A program made the position numbers and the translations under genes. The notes under the pieces are model-generated. The model was not told the DNA's origin. It did not search any database and saw only the letters and a program-made list of their open reading frames with translations. Shown piece by piece: positions 36,801 through 47,204 of a DNA stretch of 64,000 nucleotides (the stretch's first letter is position 1; every line of letters begins with the position of its first letter). Source of the stretch: Amoebophrya sp. A120 (lineage: Eukaryota > Sar > Dinophyceae > Syndiniales > Amoebophryaceae); contig CAJINV010000002.1 of the NCBI GenBank assembly GCA_905178155.1, positions 9,373,412 through 9,437,411 of the forward strand. The letters run 5' to 3'.

Positions 36801-39800
36801 CCGCTGTCATCCCTCTGCTCGCGGGGGGGGCGGAGGAGCGCGAGAGTCATGGGTACGGTCTTTTCAGTGAACTCTCCACAACCGATGCAGATGTAAAAAG
36901 GCGGGGCGAGTGGCTGAAAAGGCACGGGGCGCTCGGACTTCCGGGCGATTTCGGATTTCTGCGTCACGTGGTGTACTCACCACCCGATGCAACTTCTATG
37001 AACCAGGATTCCCGTCTGCCACACATTTCTGAGCTTCTGGATCGCGCTTCCGACTTTTTCCTCCACGACACGTACAGCGTCCTGCCAACGCCGGCAGGCA
37101 CAGTGACCGACCCCGCCGTGGCCTGGTCCCAGCAGTACGAGGAAGTACGCGTGTGGAATGTTCCAAATCTCGGCCTCCTTGAGGAGGTACGGCTGCGCGA
37201 CGGCACAACATCATCCTCGTGGGCCTGGCATCCGCGCGACCTCCGACTGCCTCTGCGGTCCTGCACCGCCGGTCGAGACGGCTATCTGTCTTACGAAGCG
37301 GCCGCAGAGGCAGAGAGACGCAGGTCTGCCGTAGCGGTGGCCGACGACTCGCGAGAACCTGCTTCTGCCACGCTAGTCAATGAAGTGGAACAACCTGCGG
37401 ACGATAGCCGACGTCGAGAAGATGAACCGCCACCTACTGTTCCTTTTCCGGCTCCTGCCAATGAGCCTGTAAAAGACCAGGGCGGCAAAAACGAGCTGCC
37501 TGTGCAGGAGGGGGAAACTTGCGCCTCAGACCCGCTCCTTTGGAGATACAAGGAGCACGCGTACACCGCCGCGGCCTTGGTGGAGTACGAATGGCCACGG
37601 CTGCTGAAGTCGTTTCGGGAGATCTATTTGAACGGAGACGGACGCAAAAGCGACACTGACACAATTCGGAACGCGAAGGAGCTTGACCCGCGCTTGTACT
37701 ACTACAGCCCCGACCACCACCTCTTCTACCTTGACTACGAGAAGGTTCTGCAATTCGAAGCTCTTGCTCCCCTGCACGCCTCCGCAGTGCGAAGTGTTGA
37801 ACACGGCACAAGTTCTGCAGCCGCGTCCTCGCACAACCAGGAAACCTCCGCACCACGGAGTGTTGATGATGAACAGGGCACAACTACAGCTGCGTCCTCG
37901 ACGCAGGCTCCGCCGCATGATCCTCCGCGTCGCCGCGCCTTCCGATGCCACGCGCATGAAATCACGCCCGATGTTGAGATCCGCGTGCGCGCCGCCGTAG
38001 AAAAAGTGGTACGCGCGCAGTACGAGGAAGCGCTGTTCAGCGGAAGAGGAGCGGACGCTTCAGTGGGGAGGGCGATCGATGACGAAATTGAAACGTTGGT
38101 GGACGACTTAACCTGGCGCAAGGACGAATATTTCGAGCTGTCCCCCCTGCCGGAAAAGTCCCCCGTGCTCAAGTCCCCCCTTCCGGCAAAGCGCATCCTG
38201 GTTAAAATATCGGACCTCGAGTCTACTGGTACTGCGCATGTGCGGCTCGACAGCCCGAGCTTCCCCGCGCACACCTTGAATCCACGACCACCTCGTCTGC
38301 CGGCCCTCCGCAAACAGGACGTGGAGACCGAGCCGCGCAAGGGCCGCAAGTACTTCCAACGCACCAACTACGCGACGCACCATGCCGTACACACGCTGTA
38401 CGGAAAGCACTTAGTCCGTCCAATGCGGGACTGGATCACACTGCCGAAACAGTGGCTCACGCCCGTTGACCCAGTTCTGTCCCTGTGGGTGCGGACCTTC
38501 TTTCAGAGGCACACTCGGTTTGTGCCGGACAGCGATGGAACCGGGGGCGCGGTTGACAGCTTGGCGCGCCTCGTCTTCGCAGATGATGCCCAGAGAGTTG
38601 AAAACGCAGATGACCAGAGTGTTGGCCAACCGCTCCACGCGGTTTTTCGCCCCGGCGCGTCGCCGGATGCGCTCCGAGCGCAACAAATCGGCCTGTACCA
38701 CCTGGAGTTTCTTTCGAAGAAAGGCGAATTGCTTGTGAGCGAAGAGATCCACGGTCCGCTCTACAGTCAGAAAATAGACGACAGTCCGCACGGTCTCCCG
38801 ATCTCATACCAGTGGCTGCCGAGGGTTAGTAAGCTGCTGGAGCTGTCTTCTCCACACGAGGCCCAGACGGCGGATGATCGCCAGTTCGCTCCTTCTGTAC
38901 TGCCCGCGTTTGATCGACCAAACGCGATTACCGTCGTCGGCCAATCGGCTCATCTGCCGCCTCCACGGTCCGTGTTTGTTTCCAGTCAGCACAATGCATT
39001 TGGAACGTCACCGGCCCGAGATCTCCATCCCGCGTTGAAGCGACACAAAGCGGACCGGAGAACGGCACTGCTCATGGGTGAAGAAGCATCCCATTTTCGC
39101 CCTGATTCTAGGGATGACGATGAGCCGCCAGTCAGCAGTCTGTGCTCAAGTCAATCCAACCCGGTTCTGGAAAGATACAGGATTCTGGATAGAACAAAAC
39201 GCGACTGGAAATACGATACCGCGAGTCGGCCTTTGTACCACGTGGTCGCGTTTCCCGAGTGGCCTGCAGCTTCCTCCGCAAGTTCCCGGCAGGCCGGGGG
39301 ACCAGATTCATCATCTCCTGCGTCCGACGCAACTACAGCCGGAACACCTACGCCGAATAAAAAGCACGTACTCTTCCGAGTCACTCCCGCACACCAACAT
39401 CAAGAACGCGACACTAGTGCAACAACAAGAGAATCAACTACCCGTACTAGGCTTCTGTCAGGCGATCCGGTCACAGTAGCTAACCAGCGAGAGCTGGATA
39501 AACTGCTCGACTTGGTTGCAGCGCAACCGACGATTCCTCCCCGCGACGCGGCTGGAAACCCCATAGATGGTGCCGATGCAGTGGCTGATGTTCATCCACC
39601 TCGTCCAGCTAGTGACACTAGGAGGAGTCCACAGGTTGCTACAATTCAACTTTCCTCAGATTCTGCTTCCGCGAATGCAGCACCCGAGTCTGCCCGCTTA
39701 GACCAGGGCTTTCTAGCGCCGACGCCCGTACTCTCCCTGAAGTTCAAGTGCGCGGACGCCGGAAGTCTAGGTTCCTTCTCTGCTCTCGGGATGAATGACA

Positions 39801-42485
39801 CTGGCGACGCTCGAAGACAAGAACTCTCGACGAATGCTCCGCTCGTGCGAAGCTGTGCCACGCCTTCTGCCTCGAAAAATGCGATGTTTCGAAATCCGCG
39901 CTATGTGTTCGAGCGAGCTGGCGGTACTCCACCGAGTGCAGCAGCAGACGAAGAACAAGCGACGGAAATAGAGGAGTACCACCTACTTGTGGACAAGCAG
40001 CCGACACTCGACGACTTTGTGGTGCTGCACGCGTTCCCCGAGGGCGTTCTCGCGGCGCCACTGTCCTTAGACGAAACCGTAAAAACTCCGCAGGCCGGGC
40101 ACGATCCCTTCGTGGATTGGCTTTTGGAACAAAAACAAACAAGGTCCGAAACAAGAATTACACCCAGAAACGAAGAAAGCCAAAGTATCAGTTCAGCGAG
40201 TAGCGCAAGAACGACGAGCGCCGGCGTTGCACCGGGAGAGGTGTCGCAAGCAAGCACAGAAACAGGTCCGGGAGGCAGCCCTGGAGGAGAGCAGCATCCT
40301 GCAACATCTTCTACGCTTCGGGCGTTCGGCGTCGTTGCAGCAGCTCCAACTGGCGCTGCACAAAGGAACGATCTTCCCCTGGCACAAGAACCCCGTGTGA
40401 CCGGGGAAGCGTTCGCTTCACTTCTGGCCGCACCAGAAGAAGCCGTTGCCGCAGTGGATGCCGGGCTTGCTGCAGCAACGGAAGAAGCCGCAGCCGTTCC
40501 TGTTTCTCGAGAACTACAGCCGTTTTTCGTCAAAGACCTGTTTGCCCACGAGCTAGCGACCGACGCACTGGCCGGGAAGCCTTCCCATCGCACCCAGTAC
40601 CCACTAGCCGAACTACCAGAATGGTGGCAGAATGACCCTCGTTTCCGGTTCCCTTCCGAAATCAATTCTATGCGTGACACTCGTCCTAAAAATATGCGTG
40701 ACGACCACCTGAGTCGCACACCGTGCGTTAGTTCCGGCTACTGGCTGGACCTCGCTCATCTTGGTTTCCGGGACAGCAGCGGACTGCAATTGCTGCCTCT
40801 CAGCGACTCGGAGAAAAGTCAGATGACAAAAGTCCAGCAGTACCGTCCGCACGGCCTGGTGTTCTTGCACCAACTGACAGTGGACCTCGTAGAGGGGCCT
40901 TGGGAAGATGAAACAATACCACTAGATGAAGATTCCGAGGAGGAGCAGGATATCAAATGCCAATGCGTCCGGGTCTCCTGGAAGGGTGGTGCAGACGTTT
41001 GTCATATTGTTCGTATTCGGTTACCCGAAACTTCTGGCATGCAAGCTCGTACACCATCATTCAAAATTGCACGTTTATTCACGAAGGCCTCTCAATGCCT
41101 AAAAGTAGAAATCCTCACGGCACGAACGCTCATCTCTTGCTGACACGATACCAGCAACAGCAACTTTTCCTTTTGCTGTGGATGCATGAAAGATGATCTT
41201 CGTGCGATGTAAAATGCACCGCCTTCCAGACGCAGACGTATTATTTGCACTGCATTCATCTCCAAGAAGAAGAACAATCGGAGCAGGAGGGAGACGACCA
41301 AAGTAACGTCTCTGCGTATGATGATTATGATGATGATGATGCTGCCTCTGAGAGAACCTTTGGCGCTGACTCAGTAGTGAGTGGCTCTGTGGAAATGCGT
41401 TTGATGCGTGTCAAGGTTCGCGGGTACTTTGACGTGCACTTTTGGGTCGAAGGCTACTACGATGAGGGGGCACCGCCTGCAGCAAAAAATTCTCCTGCTG
41501 AGTGCCCGACGACGTATCCTAACCAACCTGCCAGACCATCTTCGGATGATCATCTTCATCGAAAAACTTTCGTATGCCAGCGTGTGCTGAAATTCCTATT
41601 TCCATGGAGCCCGCCGGAGGATGATGTTTATGCACTGCGGACATGTCTGGGTCTGATCAGATGCAAGTTTGTCATGCTGGCTGTGGAAATCGATGATTTT
41701 TATCCTGCGCGAGGTATGGCCTCGGTCTAGAAAAGGCCCATCCGTTCGGTCCTTCGTAGATAGTCCCACATCGGGGCTCGCCAATATGTATAGGCGTGGG
41801 GATACCCGGTCGGCAAAGAGCACTACAGCCGCTCAACCGATGATGATGATGAGCAGCAAGAAGTGGCCATGTATGTTCTTCTTGATCTTGTTTCCGTTTA
41901 TTATAAGAAAAAGCGATTACTCATATTTTGATTTTCTCGTGATCGTGTGTGTGGCAAGTGGGCATGAACGAAGGGTGTTTTCGAAGCCTTTTGCTATGTT
42001 TCTGAGCGCATCACAGATGACCATTGCCACCTGCGTGTTTCGAAACCTGCATCAAAAAGAACCGCACTGGTCCAGACTAGGACATTTTTCCACCTGATCA
42101 TTTTGTGCGGCCCAACGAACTGCCTATTGATGTTGCGAACGAATTGCGGGACTCGGTCGACGCATGGCGCAACGAGAAGAACGTCCTGTCGATACCTTTT
42201 TTGTGGGCGAACCGTGTGGACAAGAAATACGAGCGCTGGTGGGATTATTTGCGTTCGCGCAGCGAACAGGGAGACTGGGACCGGTGGCTCAACGCCGAAT
42301 ATTTCACACCGGGGGTAAGAGACATGACCGACGGCGCAACGCTAAGTTTCAAAAAACTCGCTGGCCACCGGCAGTGGAGGTGCACCTTTCCGGGCCGCAG
42401 AATGGAGGTGTTGCAGCGGGCGACTGACCAAGGCCACGACATCGCGGCTGCAGTGGACGGAGCGCCCGTATCTTCTGCTCCCTAA
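24808..42485 (+). CDS. Giant membrane-anchored TTK/Mps1-like protein kinase 2
   Basis: Predicted 5,481 aa. Exons: 24808-26041, 26276-29379, 29585-40950, 41268-41628, 42105-42485; the total of 16446 nt is a multiple of three. Intron 29380-29584 is canonical GT-AG; the other three are introners. The start is the ATG at 24808. The first 1,230 residues are disordered and His/Asn/Gln-rich. The kinase domain begins near residue 1232 and shares P-loop GKGGSAEVYEV with kinase 1. It has Lys in YAMKVV, Glu in LDEVRLL, HFDLKPANF near residue 1400, SDFGLAKAI and, after the intron, GTWRYVAPEA. The C-lobe carries an insertion of about 170 residues before LQMCLERKPEERFTAAQVL. An acidic dileucine motif (EQRTLL) lies about 50 residues before one membrane span (~1969-1995). 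The remaining ~3,490 residues should be lumenal or extracellular: a Pro/Ala/Ser-rich mucin-like belt (~32180-33060), then W-rich globular sequence I cannot assign. Confidence 0.84.
26042..26270. mobile_element. Introner, family E (TIR with GTAGGTGTAA)
   Basis: 229 bp. The TIR is TATCCAACAAAAAAAGAT followed by GGTAGGTGTAA; the right end is an almost exact inverted copy ending TTGGATA. Duplication TCTGC at 26037-26041 and 26271-26275. Splicing joins DSGSLPTFANYQ. It carries the internal TGTGATGC motif. Only copy of this family seen. Confidence 0.9.
31153..31230 (+). other. Single transmembrane segment of kinase 2
   Basis: Codes for LIVFGSIIGAFVLVSVVLLV followed by VLALHF. It is preceded by TKRK, a positive cytosolic flank that fits N-in topology. 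It takes the same place in the domain order as the span of kinase 1. Confidence 0.87.
32180..33060 (+). repeat. Mucin-like Pro/Ala/Ser/Thr belt in kinase 2
   Basis: About 290 residues dominated by Pro, Ala, Ser, Thr, Gly and Gln, with recurring short units such as PAAQEGA and PAAQGGA. It probably acts as an extended, possibly glycosylated spacer between membrane-proximal and distal parts. Kinase 1 has a similar belt at about 18110-19060. Confidence 0.7.
40951..41262. mobile_element. Introner, family A, decayed copy
   Basis: 312 bp. The left end TATCAAATGCCAATGCGTCC and right CCTTCCAGACGCAGACGTAT are recognisable but mutated. The duplication is imperfect: CAGGA at 40946-40950, CAAGA at 41263-41267. 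The phase fits exactly, rejoining SEEEQEEEQSEQEG. Confidence 0.78.
41629..42099. mobile_element. Introner, family A, decayed and enlarged copy
   Basis: 471 bp. Left end TATGCACTGCGGACATGTCT followed by GGGTCTG; right end CCAGACTAGGACATTTTTCC. The duplication is imperfect: ATGTT at 41624-41628, ATTTT at 42100-42104. Excision keeps phase 0 (PEDDV to VRPNELP). Internal sequence has been added. Confidence 0.75.
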
Positions 42486-43663
42486 ATGTGATTTTTTCTC
42501 GACATTCCTGCGCGTCCGAATCTTGAAGAGCGATGAAAAAAAAGACACTTCATGAAGTCTCCACGTCCAAATCTAAAGACAACACAGCTACTTACTTGCT
42601 TATGCTTGATGAACAAAAAATATAAAATCTTTCTTTGTCTAGCCAAGGGTAAGCCAGTAGAAACTGAATTACCTTTTTCCCGTCAGTTTGTTCAACCAGA
42701 AGAAAACTTCGGAGGCGGCGCCGTTGCTCGCTAACCGAATATTCACTTCCTGGGAAAATGTCTTTTTCATTTTCACGACTATAAAAATGAAAAAAAATGA
42801 TGACTATTTGACTATTTTGCGTCGGTAGCAGTAGGATCATAATCATATTTACTTATCATGGAGTGGTACTATTTTTTTTTGCTTCATTGATACGAGCACT
42901 AGGAAACCATTGCTTCCATTGTTCGATGCTATTCTCATTTACATTTACATGGTCATTACCGAGTGTATACGTGTTGAAGTCACGAAAATCCTTCGATTTC
43001 CCAGTTTCAGCTGCTCAAAGCGATATTTATTAATTGCTGTAACAGCTTGTCTGCGTCGAGAACGACCTCGAGGCAGAAATTAACGACCACGTTAATTCTC
43101 CAGAAAGGGAAAGCAAGTCGTTCTGACACCGTATTCATTTTTATTCATCTTTTTGATTTCTATCAGCAAAAAAAGCATACCTATTCTCCAAAGCAAGGAT
43201 GTCAAGCGCAAGTTCAGACAAGACGAAATCATAATCTCCTCAAACAAAAATAGTGAATTCGCCCGCAAGGGTCCCGTCTCGGCGGACTGAAAAAAAAAAT
43301 AGTGATGAGAAGACCTGAAGAAGAATGGAACTAAAAGCTCAAGTACGAAAAAAAAAACAATGAAAATGACGATGGACCTTTGTGTAGATTCTCGGGATAC
43401 GGATACATCGCAGACTGTTGTGTTCAAAAGACTCTTCTTTTCTACGATTCGCGAGTGTGGCTTCATTATGCCGATATTTGAATTGCGATGAAGTGTTCTG
43501 GTGAGTGTGATTGGGCATTGAAGTAATCTTTTTTTTGTTCACGACAGAAGAAAATTCAAAGTCTGCGTTTTTTTGTCGTCGTTTCTGGCTACTGCCTTTT
43601 TCTTTTCTGAGCGGGCCTTGCGCCACACAAAGCGTCCAGTAGGAATAAAAGCACAGAAGCAGA
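42486..43663. other. Spacer between kinase 2 and the S28 peptidase
   Basis: 1.18 kb, strongly AT-rich with many A and T runs. I see no coding exon or introner. Confidence 0.6.
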
Positions 43664-46564
43664 ATGACGGAAGCAGAAGCTGCGGTCTGCAGGAGGACTT
43701 CTGCAGCGAAAAAGTCGCGCTTGTGTTTCTCTTCGTCCATTGCAGTACTACGGAATTTCTCAGGAATTGCGCTGCTCGTTACTGCTTCGACGTCCACCAT
43801 ATTAATCACGACCGCGAGACCTACACGTCGAGGACTAGAAGCGAAGAATGCTCTCTCGTCCTCCTCGGTCACTGTCACCCCGCCGCAGCCTGAGTGGACG
43901 CAATGGTTCGAGGTATGCATTGTAGAGATGCCTGGGTCTGGAAGATTGCAAGACTTGTGCTCCTGCTGTGCTGGCGCGACTGCGATAGATAGGCGTAAAT
44001 AGGACCTCTCGCCTGTCATGCAAAAAGGCAGGAAGCGGAGCACAAATCACATAGCGGCTCAAAAACTTGTCGTGCTACCTCTTGGTAGCGTAATATTGCA
44101 GGGTGGCCGTCACTTACTCTTTACAAGCTTTCTTCATGTACAACAATATTCCAAACCTAGACACATTTCAATTCCATTCGGGGTGCCCGTCGACCACTTC
44201 GACGACGCGGCGGACCGCCCGAGTTTCAAAATCAAGGTCCTGGGCCTCTCGAAATTCGCCGCAAAGACCGGCCCGATCTTTTTCTACTCGGGGAACGAGG
44301 GCAGCATCGGGGGTTTCTGGAATAACACGGGTTTACCTTTCTCCTGGGCCGCGGAGTTTCAGGCCGACATCGTGTTTGCCGAGCACCGCTACTACGGCTC
44401 CTCGCTGCCCTTTGGCGACAAGTCGTTTGACAGCCCGGAGCACATGCAGTACCTGCGCGTCGAACAGGCGATTGCGGACTACGCGAGATTCATGGAGCAG
44501 TACAATACAGAAAACAAGAAGGTCGTGGTAATGGGCGGCAGCTACGGGGGCATTCTGGCTTCCTTGATGCGGCAGAAGTACCCCACCCTGTTCCACGCGG
44601 CCATCGCCGCCAGCGCGCCCATCCCGCAAGCCTTTAACCTCAAGACGGAAAGCGACAACCAGATGACCTTCTACGAGAGCGTCACGCACTCGGCCAAACA
44701 GGTGTCCCAGACCTGTCCGGGCTTCGTGCGCCAGGCCTTTCAAGAGCTGGAAACCGCCTTCCAAGCAGCTGCGCGACGAACAAGCAGGAGCGCTGGTGTT
44801 GAGGCAACTAGTACTTCATCGAGGCCAACTGAAAGTGAAACCGCGACGACCACTACACTGGACGAGATCCGGAAAAAGTTCCAACTGTGCCAAAACAGCC
44901 TCAAGCCGTCGGAGTGGAGTCATTTCATGCAGTACGCGCGCAACGCCTGGACCGAGATGGCCATGTGCGACTACCCCTACGCGACCGACTTTCTCGCAAA
45001 GCTCCCCGCCTGGCCGATCAAGAAGGCCTGTGAACTCGTTGACGCCGGGGGCAAAAGTGGAGATCCCGTCCAGGGCCTGGCCGATGCCGTGGCCTTGCCG
45101 TACCAGAGTGAGCCAGGTAAATAGTACCCACTCAAATTGTGGCCGGCAGCAACAGATTGATACATCTGTCGCTATTGTCTTCAGAAAAAGCTGCAGGCAC
45201 TACAACGCAGATAACTATCATAACCAGGATGAAGAAAAAAGCGATAACAAATCATCTACTCTATAACTCCTTCGAGGTACCTGCCTCGACATGTACAAAC
45301 TATTTGTCGAATGTGCGGACCAAACCGGGTGTGGCACGGACAACGACGCAAAAGCTTGGGACTACCAAATGTGCGCCGACATGAACATCGTGGTAGCGAG
45401 CGACGGCGAGAAGGACATGTTTCCCAAGAGAGACTGGACGCTGAAACATTTGGAAAACTACTGTGTGAAAAAATACAACGTCCTGCCCCGACCCACCGAC
45501 ATGGCGGTGCGGCTTGGCGCGTATTTTGTGCTTTTTTTATGAATATATGTTTATGTGCTTTTGTGACTGTCTCCTCGGTGTAAGAATAGACATTAACCTC
45601 ATCGTTTATGTGCTTGTTTGATTACGTTCGTATGAATGTTGTAGGACACCTCTGTCTCTAATGTGGTGTCAGACAAGAATGACGGCTGGGACCGCGTGTT
45701 GAAGTGGATGAAGCACGAAACTCACCAGCAGCTTGCAAATTTGATCTGTCTTCAGGCAGAAGTGAACTTGTCCTTGATTTTTTCAAAACACCTCAATAAA
45801 GGTACCACTTTGACACGCAGGGAGCTGGCAGTATCTCCAACATCATCTATTCCAATGGGCTGCTGGACCCGTGGCACCCGGGCGGCTACTTACAGAATTT
45901 AACCGACTCCGTGGTTGCCCTGATCATTCCGAATGGCGCACACCATCTCGACTTGCGGTTGCCCGATGAAATTAACGACCCGGCGGATGTGGTGGGTGTG
46001 AGACTGCAAGAGAAAAAACTCGTGAAGATGTGGCTGGGTAGTAGTACAGCGGAGAAGCAGGACATTAGTGATGGGAGCATCAATATTGCCAAAGAGCCCG
46101 AGCGGCCCCTCGTTGGCGGAATTTCGACTGACGGGCATCGGAGGCGAGGCGACGAGCGACAGCATCAAGTCCTCGATGAGAAAGAAAAAATACAGGATGA
46201 GGACATCGACAACAAAAGCATATTCTTCGTGTAATTTTACCGGCCACTGTTGTGTTTCTGTTTCTCGTCCAAAGTATTTTTTTTGCAGATCTCCGGCCGC
46301 GACTCCGAAAAACAAAAACTTGCCATCTGCACGTCAGCATCGCTAAAGATGATCTTGCTCGCCATATTAGTCGGGTGCTGCTTACAACTCGCTTCATTTT
46401 GCTTGGTCAGCCACTGCACTCCTGTGCACGACCTGATCGATATGCTTTTTCGCGAACCCACTTCTTGCACGACTCTCGCGCGCTCTTATTCACGCAGATT
46501 TTGCAGAACGAATACTTTCGCAACCACGAATTTCTTGAATAGTAGAAGCAAAATAAAATCCTGA
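43664..46564 (+). CDS. S28-family serine peptidase (Pro-X carboxypeptidase/DPP7-like)
   Basis: A serine exopeptidase of the lysosomal Pro-X carboxypeptidase family, cutting next to proline. Exons are about 43664-43913, 44184-45116, 45277-45527, one or two exons between 45645 and 46228, and probably 46289-46564. Family landmarks in order: VPVDHF, GPIFFYSGNEGSIGGF, FAEHRYYGSSLPFG, nucleophile Ser in MGGSYGG, IAASAPI, then CLDMYKLFVECADQTGCG and AWDYQMC. The Asp is in NIIYSNGLLDPWHPGG and the His in IPNGAHHLDLR, so the triad is complete. Intron 45117-45276 is GT-AG and 43914-44178 is a decayed introner. The join between 45527 and 45803 is unresolved. The N terminus has a hydrophobic stretch about 30 residues in (GIALLVTASTSTILITTA), more like a signal anchor than a cleaved signal. 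A further GT-AG intron (46229-46288) would add a C-terminal hydrophobic segment (MILLAILVGCCLQLASFCLV), which is unusual for the family; otherwise the stop is at 46232-46234. Confidence 0.9.
43914..44178. mobile_element. Introner, family A, decayed copy in the S28 peptidase
   Basis: 265 bp. Left end TATGCATTGTAGAGATGCCT then GGGTCTGGAAG; the right end is heavily mutated (CCAAACCTAGACACATTTCA). Duplication CGAGG at 43909-43913 against CGGGG at 44179-44183. Splicing gives QWFEVPVDHFDD, which matches the family. Confidence 0.75.
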
Positions 46565-47204
46565 GACGCATCAGCCGATGAATGTTAGCCTCGTACTTGG
46601 ACCACTACGTGACATGTTCGCTTCCATCTTCATACACACGTCGTACATTGTCAGCAGGTATCGCTGAACGAAAATGCCCACGACGACAAGGCACGACCTT
46701 GTTGACCTTTATTGCACGAGGCCCGCGACCAATGCTCTATACATAGCCTTGAGTGTGCAGATCACTATCACTTGCTGAAATGTTTCTCAAGGAAGAAGAA
46801 GAACATGAACTTGAACAGCACCATCATTATACTTAGTCATGGGACTTTCTTCCCAAAACGAGTTGAATTCAAGAATTGGTGATGACACGACAAGGCGCAA
46901 GTAGGCATAAACATGAGATAAATGTTGACATTAAGAAAAATGGGTGCCAACTAAGATCTGACAAGCCGCAAGATGCCTTCAGATCCTGCTTTTTTGGAAA
47001 CGCACTAATAGCGTCGCTCCATGGCTCCTCTAACTGACTCTCATTCTTGTTCGATCAGTTTGTGTCCACAAACCTACTGTATCATATCTCTTTCCTAGTC
47101 CCGAATAAAAATTTCGCTTGTCGCCATATTCTAATTACTTTGAAACTACTACTGTTACCTCCTGAATCACCTGTAGAAGCAAGTTCGAACAAACTTCCTT
47201 AACC
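46565..47204. other. Spacer before the 1,472-aa gene
   Basis: About 640 bp of AT-rich sequence. I see no gene, repeat or introner in it. Confidence 0.6.

Noticed and set aside
39901-40719. 272-aa antisense ORF, and other long antisense ORFs under kinases 1 and 2
   Set aside because: Mirror frames of long GC-rich coding sequence; low-complexity Ser/Ala content and no family match.
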